From positions 744,001-808,000 of the forward strand of contig NZ_JARGYD010000001.1 of NCBI RefSeq assembly GCF_029168315.1: a stretch of 64,000 nucleotides of DNA, read 5' to 3'. Source of the DNA: Psychromarinibacter halotolerans (GTDB lineage: Bacteria > Pseudomonadota > Alphaproteobacteria > Rhodobacterales > Rhodobacteraceae). Below are positions 25,518 to 33,562 of this stretch, one piece after another (the stretch's first letter is position 1; the number at the start of each line of letters is the position of its first letter). The notes beneath the pieces were generated by a model, which ran no database searches, had not been told where the DNA came from, and worked only from the letters and a program-made list of their open reading frames with translations. A program made the position numbers and the translations under genes.

Positions 25518-27368
25518 ATGCTACGGATCAACGACATCTCTTACGCCATCGAAGGCAAGCCCCTGTTCGAAGGCGCCTCCGCCACCATTCCCACCGGCCA
25601 CAAGGTCGGGCTTGTGGGGCGCAACGGCGCGGGCAAGTCCACGCTGTTCCGCATCATCCGGGGCGAACTGGCGCTGGAAGGCGGCGACATCTCGCTGCCG
25701 TCGCGCGCCCGCATCGGCGGCGTCGCGCAAGAGGTGCCGGGGTCCGAGGTGTCGCTGATCGACACCGTGCTGGAGGCGGACGTCGAACGCACCGCCCTGA
25801 TGGCCGAGGCGGAAACCGCCACCGACCCGAACCGCATCGCCGAGGTGCAGACCCGGCTCGCCGACATCGACGCATGGTCCGCCGAGGCGCGCGCCGCCTC
25901 GATCCTCAAGGGCCTTGGCTTTTCGGATGCCGAACAGCAGATGCCCTGCTCTGCCTTCTCGGGCGGCTGGCGGATGCGCGTGGCGCTGGCGGCGGTGCTG
26001 TTCTCGGCCCCCGACCTGCTGCTGCTGGACGAACCGACCAACTACCTCGACCTCGAAGGCGCGCTGTGGCTGGAAAGCTACCTTGCGCGCTACCCGCACA
26101 CGGTGCTGGTGATCAGCCACGACCGCGGCCTTCTGAACCGCGCGGTGGACAACATCCTGCACCTCGAAGACCGCAAGCTGACGTATTACACCGTCGCCTA
26201 CGACGACTTCGCCGAACAGCGCGCCGCCCGGATCGCGCAGGCCGAGGCCGAAAACGCCAAGGCCAAGGCCCGGATCGCCCACCTGCAAAGCTTCGTGGAC
26301 CGCTTCCGCGCCAAGGCGTCGAAGGCCGTGCAGGCGCAAAGCCGGCTGAAGATGATCGACAAGATCCAGCTGATCTCGACGCCGCAGGAAGCGGCGCTGC
26401 GCAAGTTCACCTTCCCCGAGCCCGAGGAACTGTCGCCGCCGATCATCAACATGGAAGGCGTGGCGGTGGGCTACGGCAACCGCACGGTGCTGTCGCGGAT
26501 GACCCTGCGCATCGACCAGGACGACCGCATCGCGCTTCTGGGCCGCAACGGTCAGGGCAAGTCGACGCTGGCCAAGCTGCTGTCCGACCGGCTGGAACCG
26601 CAGGCGGGCCGCATCACCAAGGCGCGCAAGCTGCGCATCGGCTTCTTCGCCCAGCATCAGGTCGACGAATTGCGGGTCGAGGAGACACCGCTCGACCACC
26701 TGCGCCGGATGCTGCCGGACGAGCTTCCCACCAAGCACCGCGCCCGCCTCGGCGGCTTCGGCCTTGCCCCGCAGGCCGAGACCGAGGTCGGCCGCCTCTC
26801 GGGCGGCCAGAAGGCGCGCCTGTCGCTGATGCTGGCCACGCTGGATGCGCCGCACCTGCTGATCCTCGACGAACCGACCAACCACCTCGACATCGAAAGC
26901 CGCGAGGCGCTGGTCGAGGCGCTGACCGCCTACACCGGCGCAGTGATCCTCGTCAGCCACGACATGCACCTGCTCAGCCTTGTGGCGGACCGCCTGTGGC
27001 TGGTGAAGGACGGCGCGGTCGCGCCCTTCGAACAGGATCTCGAAGCCTACCGCGCGATGCTGCTGTCGTCGGACAAGCCCGCCTCGTCGAAGGCAAAGCC
27101 CGCCAAGCCCAAACCCGCCTCGCGCGAGAAGATCCTCGAACTGCGTTCCGAGGTCCGCAAATGCGAAGCGCGGCTCGAAAAGCTCAACGACATGCGCGAC
27201 AAGCTGGCGACGAAGCTGGCCGACCCCGCCCTGTACGAGCCCGAGAAGGTCGGCGAAATGGAAGTCTGGCAAAAGAAATACGCCGAGGTCATGGACGGCC
27301 TCAGCCGCGCCGAAGGTCTTTGGCTGTCCGCTCAGGAAAGCCTCGAAGCCGCCGAAACGCGCGTCTGA
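25518..27368 (+). CDS. ABC-F family ATPase (Uup/YheS-type)
   Basis: A 616-residue cytosolic protein with two ABC cassettes and no membrane domain. Cassette 1: GLVGRNGAGKSTLFRII, signature FSGGWRMRVALA, Walker B LLLLDEPTNYLD. Cassette 2: LLGRNGQGKSTLAKLL, signature LSGGQKARLSL, Walker B LLILDEPTNHLD. The basic linker between them (ARIAHLQSFVDRFRAKASKA) is the ribosome-interaction arm, and the C-terminal coiled coil (about 555-616) follows a Lys/Pro/Ala-rich segment. Such proteins act on ribosomes in translation. Closest to YheS by layout; orthology not proven. Confidence 0.9.
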   Translation: MLRINDISYAIEGKPLFEGASATIPTGHKVGLVGRNGAGKSTLFRIIRGELALEGGDISLPSRARIGGVAQEVPGSEVSLIDTVLEADVERTALMAEAETATDPNRIAEVQTRLADIDAWSAEARAASILKGLGFSDAEQQMPCSAFSGGWRMRVALAAVLFSAPDLLLLDEPTNYLDLEGALWLESYLARYPHTVLVISHDRGLLNRAVDNILHLEDRKLTYYTVAYDDFAEQRAARIAQAEAENAKAKARIAHLQSFVDRFRAKASKAVQAQSRLKMIDKIQLISTPQEAALRKFTFPEPEELSPPIINMEGVAVGYGNRTVLSRMTLRIDQDDRIALLGRNGQGKSTLAKLLSDRLEPQAGRITKARKLRIGFFAQHQVDELRVEETPLDHLRRMLPDELPTKHRARLGGFGLAPQAETEVGRLSGGQKARLSLMLATLDAPHLLILDEPTNHLDIESREALVEALTAYTGAVILVSHDMHLLSLVADRLWLVKDGAVAPFEQDLEAYRAMLLSSDKPASSKAKPAKPKPASREKILELRSEVRKCEARLEKLNDMRDKLATKLADPALYEPEKVGEMEVWQKKYAEVMDGLSRAEGLWLSAQESLEAAETRV

Positions 27369-27382
27369 CAGCCGCTTCTTCT

Positions 27383-27434
27383 CTTTTGAAATACCTCGGG
27401 GGACACGCCGCAGGCGCGGGGGGCAGAGCCCCCT
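27383..27434. repeat. Rhodobacteraceae-type dispersed intergenic repeat with hairpin
   Basis: The stretch starts CTTTTGAAATACCTCGGGGG and ends in a perfect GGGGGC-AGA-GCCCCC hairpin. From memory, sequences of the form TTTTGAAATACC(T/C)CGGGGG plus a G-run/C-run hairpin occur many times between genes in Rhodobacteraceae. Only one copy is in this window. It sits 15 bases after the ABC-F stop and may act as its terminator. Confidence 0.6.
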
Positions 27435-27505
27435 GCCCGGCGTCGTTCTGACCCGACCGCGCGCGAAGGCTGGATTTACCCGCCGCATCGTCTAAACACA
27501 GACAT

Positions 27506-28132
27506 ATGGACCCGGCCCTTCTTATCACCGCCTTCGTCACCCTGTTCGTGGTGATCGACCCGATCGGCATGGCGCCGTTGTTCGTGGCGCTGACCCAGGG
27601 CATGTCGGCCCGCAAACGGCGGACCATCGCGCTGCGCGCCGCCGTGACCGCCATTGCGCTGCTGACGGTGTTCGGCCTGTTCGGGGAAAAGATCCTGTCG
27701 TTCATCGGGATCTCGATGCCCGCCTTCCGCATCGCGGGCGGCGTGCTGCTGTTCCTGACCGCGCTCGACATGCTGTTCGAACGCCGCACCAAGCGGCGGC
27801 AGGACAAGACCCACGAAGACGACGATCCCGGCGACGACCCGTCGATCTTTCCGCTTGCCGTGCCGCTGACGGCGGGACCCGGGGCGATGGCGACGATGAT
27901 CCTGCTGGCGGGCCAGACCGGCGCCTCGTGGAGCTGGGTGGTCGCCGTACACCTCGTGATGATCGCGGTCGTCGCGATCTGCCTGCTGTTGTGGCTGGCC
28001 GCCGGGCTGATGGAACGCGCGCTGGGTCCCACGGGGATCAACGTTGTCACCCGCCTGCTGGGGATGCTGCTGGCGGCGCTGTCGGTGCAGTTCGTGCTCG
28101 ACGGCATCCGGGGCGCGGGCTACGGCCCCTAA
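27506..28132 (+). CDS. MarC-family integral membrane protein
   Basis: A 208-residue protein with six hydrophobic helices in the UPF0056/MarC arrangement: VTLFVVIDPIGMAPLFVALT in helix 1, the first half ending GVLLFLTALDMLF, a charged Asp-rich loop (about 93-112), then FPLAVPLTAGPGAMATMILL opening the second half. Despite the name, MarC is not an antibiotic-resistance protein; transport activity is unproven. Monocistronic by spacing. Confidence 0.9.
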   Translation: MDPALLITAFVTLFVVIDPIGMAPLFVALTQGMSARKRRTIALRAAVTAIALLTVFGLFGEKILSFIGISMPAFRIAGGVLLFLTALDMLFERRTKRRQDKTHEDDDPGDDPSIFPLAVPLTAGPGAMATMILLAGQTGASWSWVVAVHLVMIAVVAICLLLWLAAGLMERALGPTGINVVTRLLGMLLAALSVQFVLDGIRGAGYGP

Positions 28133-28235
28133 GCCGCACTATACCCGTCCGCGCTGACAGTCGCGTGATCCGCACGACCCCACAGGCTGACACGGGCGTC
28201 GCGGGTGCCTATCTTCTGACGGGAAAGGAACCCGC

Positions 28236-28817
28236 ATGGACCCCAACAGCTTCGGCAGTCTGACCTACCTCGTCCTGCTGGGCGGCGCGCTGATTGCATC
28301 CTACGTCTTCCACAACCGCCAGAACATGGGGCAGATGCTGCGCAACATGATCCAGTGGGCGCTGATCTTCGTCGGCGTGATCGCCGCCGTCGGGCTGTGG
28401 CAGGACATCCGCGGCGACATCCTTCCGCAGCAGTCCGTCTTCGCCGAAGCCGGCCGGATCGAGGTGCCGCAGGCGCGCGATGGTCATTACTACCTGACCG
28501 CGCGGGTGAACGGGCAGCAGGTGCTGTTCGTGGTCGATACCGGCGCCACCGACATCGTGATGTCGCGGCAGGATGCCGAACGGGTCGGCATCGACCCCGA
28601 CGGCCTTGTCTATTCCGGGCGCGCGGGAACCGCCAACGGCATCGTCGGCACCGCGCAGACCACCGTCGGCGAACTGTCCGTCGGCGGCATCACCGACCGC
28701 AACATCACCGTCTGGGTGAACGAGGGCGAGATGAACACCTCGCTACTGGGCATGGCCTACCTGCGGCGGTTCGAACGGATCGAGATCGCGGACAACATGC
28801 TGGTTCTGGAACGCTAG
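28236..28817 (+). CDS. Membrane-anchored retropepsin-like aspartic protease (TIGR02281 type)
   Basis: A 193-residue protein with two N-terminal helices (about 9-24 and 41-56) and a C-terminal clan AA aspartic protease domain facing the periplasm. The catalytic aspartate is Asp101 in LFVVDTGATDIVMS. The flap/second-half signatures NGIVGTAQTTVGELSVGGIT and LLGMAYLRRFERIEI fit the single-domain TIGR02281 family, which must dimerise. The substrate is unknown. RBS GGAAAGGAA lies just before the ATG. Confidence 0.9.
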   Translation: MDPNSFGSLTYLVLLGGALIASYVFHNRQNMGQMLRNMIQWALIFVGVIAAVGLWQDIRGDILPQQSVFAEAGRIEVPQARDGHYYLTARVNGQQVLFVVDTGATDIVMSRQDAERVGIDPDGLVYSGRAGTANGIVGTAQTTVGELSVGGITDRNITVWVNEGEMNTSLLGMAYLRRFERIEIADNMLVLER

Positions 28818-28917
28818 ACGCGCTGACGCCGACCAAACACGCGTCCAAACGGAAACCGCCCGGCCTGTTCGGACCGGGCGGCGTGTCTCACAACACCTTG
28901 CGCGACGCGTTACGCGG

Positions 28918-29286
28918 TCATGGCAATAGTTGTATCGGCTCTACGTTGCCCAACCCGCAGCGGGCGCAACAGTTCGAGCAATTGTAGCTGTCGTTCGGGC
29001 CAACGCCCCAATAGGTCTGCGACGAGCCGCGCACCCACGCGCCGTAGCAGATCAGTTCGTTGTAGTTACACGACAGGTTGAAGGTCGCATCGCCCTCGTT
29101 CGGGTCGATCACGTAGACCTGACCGTTGCCCGGCCAAACGTGGTTGCGGTCCTGGCTGTAGAACTCGACGCTGACCGTACGGCTATAGTCGTTGTCGATC
29201 GTCCAGAACAGCGTATCGGCCGACGCGAGCGACGGCATAATGGTCGCGAAAAGCAGACCCGCCAGCATGATTTTGATATAGTTCAT
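28918..29286 (-). CDS. Secreted small cysteine-rich protein
   Basis: A 122-residue protein with a signal peptide (MNYIKIMLAGLLFATIMPSL, cleavage near ASA/D24). The mature part begins TLFWTIDNDYSRTVSVEFYS. It then has paired cysteines in NLSCNYNELICYGAWV and a dense C-terminal cluster, YNCSNCCARCG, which could bind metal or form disulfides. I recall similar uncharacterised secreted proteins in Rhodobacteraceae (QDRNHVWPG segment) but no function. AAGGAG precedes the ATG. Its upstream region contains a pair of 19-base direct repeats. Confidence 0.75.
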   Translation of the reverse strand: MNYIKIMLAGLLFATIMPSLASADTLFWTIDNDYSRTVSVEFYSQDRNHVWPGNGQVYVIDPNEGDATFNLSCNYNELICYGAWVRGSSQTYWGVGPNDSYNCSNCCARCGLGNVEPIQLLP

Positions 29287-29323
29287 TCTCAACTCCTTTA
29301 CCCACTCTAGCCCCTGCACTGCC

Positions 29324-29390
29324 TTTCGGGCGGTAGCAAATCGACCGGCCTCGACCGAGGACGATCCGGACTTTCGGGCAATCGCAAATC
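29324..29390. repeat. Pair of 19-bp imperfect direct repeats upstream of the Cys-rich secreted gene
   Basis: TTTCGGGCGGTAGCAAATC (29324-29342) and TTTCGGGCAATCGCAAATC (29372-29390) are 15/19 identical, with starts 48 bases apart, 38-104 bases upstream of the minus-strand gene start. Position and spacing suit a regulator binding twice. The rest of the 371-base gap 29287-29657 shows nothing I can name. Confidence 0.5.
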
Positions 29391-29657
29391 CGTGGTTGGG
29401 GGAAACGCACGCCCGGCATGAACATCCCCAGACCGGCGATTCTGGTCAACTCCGGACTGCGGCAAGCCCTTCAATTAATTCGATAACGAACGCGATTCCG
29501 CGCCAGAACGGGCGTTTCGGCGCCGCTTCGCGGCAACCGGGTCACAGATGAGCCAGATCGAACATTGGGCATGCCACGCGACCGCCGGAATTGGACCGCA
29601 CTGACGCCCGCCCCGAAACAATATTCCGGCACCGTAAGGGCTTAATCTTCGATTGTT

Positions 29658-30362
29658 TCAGCCTCGGAAGCCGGTGGCGACCACGAACTTCTCGGACGAA
29701 TCCGACCGGCTTGCGGGCGGTTTCACGTTCGCAACCTTGTCGAACCGCTGCTTCAGAAGCGTCTGCAGGCTGCCCTCGGCCCCGCCCGCCAGCACCTTCG
29801 CGACGAAGGTGCCGCCCGGTTCCAGAACGTCGAACGCCAGTTCCGCCGCCGCCTCGCACAGGGCGACGATGCGCAGGTGGTCGGTCTGCTTGTGCCCCGA
29901 GGCAGAGGCCGCCATGTCCGACATCACGACGTCCGCCGGGCCGCCCAGCCAGTCCTTCACCTTCTGGTCGGCGTCGTCTTCCATGAAATCCAGCACGTGG
30001 ATCTCGGCGCCGGGAACGGGTTCGACCTCTTGCAGGTCGATGCCCAGCACGCTGCCCACCGCCTTGCCGGATTTCTCGCCAAGCGCGTTTACCCGCTTTA
30101 CCGCGACCTGACACCAGCCGCCGGGGGCACAGCCAAGGTCCACGACGCGGGCGCCGGGCACGAGAAAGCGGTACTTGTCGTCAAGCTCGAGGATCTTGAA
30201 CGCCGCGCGCCCGCGATACCCCTCGGCCTGCGCGCGTTTCACGTAAGGATCATTCAACTGGCGTTCCAGCCAACGGGTCGAGGACAGCTTGCGCCCACGC
30301 GCCGTCTTCACCTTGACCCGAAGGTCCCGCTGCCCGCGGCCCGATGTGTTCTTGCCTGCCAC
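29658..30362 (-). CDS. rlmE: 23S rRNA (uridine-2'-O-)-methyltransferase RlmE
   Basis: FtsJ/RrmJ-type enzyme that methylates U2552 of 23S rRNA. Seen: [14 protein letters not shown] segment [17 protein letters not shown] site [15 protein letters not shown], catalytic Asp in [18 protein letters not shown] and the late catalytic Lys in [15 protein letters not shown], ending [13 protein letters not shown]. 234 residues. The start is GTG at 30362 with AGGGGA six bases upstream; longer frames add unrelated residues. It is separated from ppx/gppA, its usual partner in related genomes, by an RTX gene on the other strand. Confidence 0.93.
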   Translation of the reverse strand: MAGKNTSGRGQRDLRVKVKTARGRKLSSTRWLERQLNDPYVKRAQAEGYRGRAAFKILELDDKYRFLVPGARVVDLGCAPGGWCQVAVKRVNALGEKSGKAVGSVLGIDLQEVEPVPGAEIHVLDFMEDDADQKVKDWLGGPADVVMSDMAASASGHKQTDHLRIVALCEAAAELAFDVLEPGGTFVAKVLAGGAEGSLQTLLKQRFDKVANVKPPASRSDSSEKFVVATGFRG

Positions 30363-30749
30363 GCCGTGTCCCCTGCATTTGGTCCCGCGCAAGCCGGACC
30401 GATTCGGAAAAATCAGACAATGCGCCAACCTGCGCCGTGTCGTCCACCCGCCGCACGCCATTCCCGCGCGGACAGTGCCGGAACGTGAACCGTTCGGCCC
30501 ATGCTCCAATTAACATATATTTTAATGTCATTTTTCAATCTGGAATTGCAGCGGCGGCCGACTTGAAACAAGACTTCCCAATCGCCCGTTAATACTTCTC
30601 GCTAAGGTAGAACTTCGCCACCAGTTAACTTAAATTAATTAATTGAAAACATTGAATTTTATTGTCGCCAAACCGGTATTCCCCGTGGTTCTTTCGGATT
30701 CTGAGTTCAAACCCAGTTAATAAGTGACAAGGATTTAAGGGGGTACAAC
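30363..30749. promoter_or_regulatory. AT-rich upstream region of the RTX gene
   Basis: 387 bases without a gene. From about 30505 the sequence becomes markedly AT-rich (ATTAACATATATTTTAATGTC; TTAACTTAAATTAATTAATTG near 30625), unlike its surroundings. It must hold the promoters for rlmE (leftward) and the RTX gene (rightward). The base composition suggests acquired DNA. No exact operator could be assigned. Confidence 0.5.
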
Positions 30750-31847
30750 ATGGCCAATATTAGTGGTGACGGCACGGACGAAGTGCTGCGCGGCGTCGCG
30801 GGCGAAGAGAATTCCATCGCCGGTAACGACGGTAACGACAAGATTATCGGCCGGGGAAAAAGCGACCCTCTGCTTGGCGGCAAGGGCGACGACACGGTGT
30901 TCGGTGCCAATGGGCACGACGAAATGTACGGCGGCGCCGGCAACGATTACCTCAAGGGCGGCAACGGACGCGACTCGCTAAGCGGCGACAAGGGCGACAA
31001 CACGCTGAACGGCGGCAACGGGGATGATACGTTCGTCATCAACGCGGCGCTGGTCGGCCAAAGCTTCTCGCTGATCGAAGATTTCGACATCGAACGCCAA
31101 CTGCGCCGCATGACCTTCGATGATGCCCTGCAGATCAAAAACGTCGGCGGGCAACAGTTCGTTTTGCAGGAAACCAGCGACGGAGACGTGGAACTGTACG
31201 TCGACGGCGTGCTGATGGCGACGATCCAAGGTTCGGTCTGTGGCGGCCTATCGGCGTCCGACCTGCTGAACGCGACCGACTTCGTCGGCGGATCGCCGGC
31301 GTCCGTGACTTTGCTGGACGAATTCGGTGCCGAAATTCAGCACAAGATCGTCGGCACGCCCGAGGATGACGCGCTGTCCGGCGTGCCCGGCATCTCGAAC
31401 CTGATCGTCGGACAATCTGGCGACGATATCCTGAACGGCCGCGGCAAAGGCGACGAGCTGCTTGGGAACCAAGGCCAGGACACGCTGAACGGCTCTTCCG
31501 GCAGTGACACGCTGAAGGGCGGCGGCGCTGCCGACGAACTGTCCGGTGGCAACGGCGGCGACGACCTGTTCGGCGACAAGGGCAACGACACGCTGGATGG
31601 CGGACGTGGCAGCGACGAACTGACCGGCGGCGCCAACGCCGACACCTTCCAATTCAACGTCGCTCATGCGGGCACCGGGGTCGACACGATCACCGACTAC
31701 GATGCCGCCGAGGGCGATGTGATCGCCCTGCTCAACGTGACCGGATCGGTGACGACCGCCCAGAACGGTGCCGATGCCGAGATATACCACGACGGCGAGC
31801 TGCTGTTCGTGGTGCTGGACACGGCCGAAGGCGACCTGATTTTCTAA
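30750..31847 (+). CDS. RTX (haemolysin-type calcium-binding repeat) secreted protein
   Basis: A 365-residue acidic protein without an N-terminal signal peptide. It has two blocks of GGxGxDxxx nonapeptide repeats: about residues 25-95 (GGKGDDTVFGANGHDEMYGG) and about 205-300 (GGNGGDDLFGDKGNDTLDGG). Each block is followed by a beta-rich region (DDTFVINAAL; ADTFQFNVAH), and the tail ends AEGDLIF. This is the layout of type I secretion substrates that fold on binding calcium outside the cell. A GGGGG ribosome site precedes the ATG. No ABC/HlyD secretion genes are nearby. It is oriented against its flanking genes. Confidence 0.9.
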   Translation: MANISGDGTDEVLRGVAGEENSIAGNDGNDKIIGRGKSDPLLGGKGDDTVFGANGHDEMYGGAGNDYLKGGNGRDSLSGDKGDNTLNGGNGDDTFVINAALVGQSFSLIEDFDIERQLRRMTFDDALQIKNVGGQQFVLQETSDGDVELYVDGVLMATIQGSVCGGLSASDLLNATDFVGGSPASVTLLDEFGAEIQHKIVGTPEDDALSGVPGISNLIVGQSGDDILNGRGKGDELLGNQGQDTLNGSSGSDTLKGGGAADELSGGNGGDDLFGDKGNDTLDGGRGSDELTGGANADTFQFNVAHAGTGVDTITDYDAAEGDVIALLNVTGSVTTAQNGADAEIYHDGELLFVVLDTAEGDLIF

Positions 31848-31873
31848 GGCAAAACACCCGGGGGGCGGCGCGC

Positions 31874-32995
31874 CTAGTACGCGCCGTCCTCCAGCACGCC
31901 GTCGCGGGACATCTGCGCGTACAGCAGACCCTCGCGCAGGCCCCGGTCCGCGACCGATAGCCGGTCGGTGGGCCAGACGCGCAGCAAAGCCTGCAGGATC
32001 GCGGCGCCCGACATGATCAGCGCATGCCGGTCACGGCCGATCCGGGGATCGGCGCGGCGCCCGGCCGGGCCAAGCGACAGGTAGTCGCGGATCACCTTCT
32101 CGATCTGGTCAGATGTCATCCGAAGCCCGTCGACCTTGTTGCGGTCGTACCGCTTCAGTCCAAGGTGACTGGCCGCGACGGTGGTCACGGTGCCGGAGGT
32201 TCCGATGATCTGGAACCCTTCCTTCTGCTGGATCTGCTCGTAGGGCGAGAAATCGATCAGCTTTTCCTCGAAGAACCAGCTCATCAGCGCATATCGCGCC
32301 GCGTCGTCGTCGACGTCGTGGAATTGGTCCCGCAGCGTCGCGACGCCCAGCGGCACCGAGATCCAATCGACCACCTTCGCGTGGGCGAACGGGCTTTCCG
32401 TCGGTTTGAACCCGCTGTGCAGACGCATGATCGCGCGGGGCCGGTCGTGGCGCGGCACCTGCGTCAGGTCGATCCAGACAAGTTCCGTCGACCCGCCACC
32501 GATATCGACCACCAGCAGTTGTTCGGTCTTGGTGGACACCAAGGGCGCGCAGCTTACCACGGCAAGCCGGGCTTCTTCCTCGGGCTCGATGATCTCTAGC
32601 GCCAGCCCCGCCTCGTTGCGGATGTAGGACATGAACTCGGCCGCGTTGGTCGCGCGGCGGCACGCCTCTGTCGCGACCAGCCGCATCCGGCGGACGTCAT
32701 GCTTGACCAGCTTTCGCTTGCAGATTTTCAACGCGTGCACCGTCCGCGCCATCGAGGCGCGCGACAACCGGCCCGACCGTTCCAGCCCGGCACCAAGCTG
32801 CACGGACTTGGAAAAGCTGTCTACAACGTGAAACTGGCTGCCCTTTGGCTGGGCAATCAGCATTCTGCAACTGTTCGTCCCGAGATCCAGCGCGGCGTAC
32901 AGCTCCGCCGGATCCGGGCGCGCCGGTGCAGGTGGCTCGACCGGGACGGGCCCCGGGAGCGCGCCCCCACCACCGGCAGGACGCTTGGGCGCCAT
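31874..32995 (-). CDS. Ppx/GppA family exopolyphosphatase / pppGpp phosphohydrolase
   Basis: A 373-residue ASKHA-fold phosphatase: phosphate-1 loop ALDLGTNSCRMLIA, ATEACRRATNA, phosphate-2 loop VVDIGGGSTELVW, and IIGTSGTVTTVAA. Family enzymes degrade polyphosphate or convert pppGpp to ppGpp; the two cannot be told apart here. A Pro-rich 35-residue lead precedes the domain. The ATG at 32995 with GGAGGG seven bases upstream is chosen over an in-frame TTG at 33010. The neighbouring minus-strand gene is rlmE, 1.5 kb away beyond the RTX gene. Confidence 0.92.
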   Translation of the reverse strand: MAPKRPAGGGGALPGPVPVEPPAPARPDPAELYAALDLGTNSCRMLIAQPKGSQFHVVDSFSKSVQLGAGLERSGRLSRASMARTVHALKICKRKLVKHDVRRMRLVATEACRRATNAAEFMSYIRNEAGLALEIIEPEEEARLAVVSCAPLVSTKTEQLLVVDIGGGSTELVWIDLTQVPRHDRPRAIMRLHSGFKPTESPFAHAKVVDWISVPLGVATLRDQFHDVDDDAARYALMSWFFEEKLIDFSPYEQIQQKEGFQIIGTSGTVTTVAASHLGLKRYDRNKVDGLRMTSDQIEKVIRDYLSLGPAGRRADPRIGRDRHALIMSGAAILQALLRVWPTDRLSVADRGLREGLLYAQMSRDGVLEDGAY

Positions 32996-33140
32996 CTTAC
33001 CGCCCTCCAACTCTGGTTGGCTTCAAGAGTAGGAGGCAACCCCGCGAGTAGCAAGGAAAAGCGGCCCCTTGTGTTCACGTTTGTCGTGAGGACATTTTAA
33101 CGGTCCCGTGCTTTCCCGACGTCCACCAATGGGATAGCTA

Positions 33141-33178
33141 TTCAGACATTCGTCGCATCGCGCGCATCGAATGTCGAA
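33141..33178 (+). promoter_or_regulatory. Inverted repeat in the leader of the one-carbon operon
   Basis: TTCAGACATTCG, 15 bases, then CGAATGTCGAA: an 11-bp stem with one bulged A, 62 bases before the first start codon of the operon. It could be an operator dyad or an RNA hairpin. No T-run follows. Confidence 0.45.
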
Positions 33179-33239
33179 ATCCGTCGTCGTTCGGGTCAGG
33201 CTGACGCGTAGAAGCGACTCCAAGCCGGGGGAATCGAGC

Positions 33240-33536
33240 ATGGCCCGTATCACCATTGTCTACTGGCGGGACATCCCCGCGCAGGTGATCGCCGGCAAGG
33301 GCCGCCGCGGCGCGAAGGCCGCTTTGCCCGAACGCTTCGAGCAGGCGATCGACCGGGCGGCGATGAAGGTTGGCGCTCGGGACTCGGACGCCTATCTTGC
33401 AGAGTGGCGCAAGGGCGATCCGTACGAGATCGACGCGCCCGACGACGAGGCCGCGCGCGACGAAGCCGCGCGGCTGGACGCCGAATACGATGATGGCCGG
33501 TTGAGGGGCCTGATCGAGAATGATGGATGGGCATGA
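33240..33536 (+). CDS. Virulence-factor family (PF13769-type) small protein
   Basis: A 98-residue protein of the alphaproteobacterial 'virulence factor' family, which is named loosely and has no established function: MARITIVYWRDIPAQVIAG, then RRGAKAALPERFEQAIDRAA and SDAYLAEWRKGDP. In related genomes it travels with MetF and the methyl-THF corrinoid methyltransferase, as here, so a role in one-carbon or methionine metabolism is likelier than virulence. The ATG at 33240 follows GGGGGAA. First gene of the operon. Confidence 0.8.
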   Translation: MARITIVYWRDIPAQVIAGKGRRGAKAALPERFEQAIDRAAMKVGARDSDAYLAEWRKGDPYEIDAPDDEAARDEAARLDAEYDDGRLRGLIENDGWA

Positions 33537-33562
33537 GCCCGAAATCGCTAGGGAGGGCCGTG

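Noticed and set aside
30620..30645. CtrA site in TTAACTTAAATTAATTAA upstream of the RTX gene
   Set aside because: Several TTAA half-sites occur but none is spaced by seven bases, so the consensus is not met.
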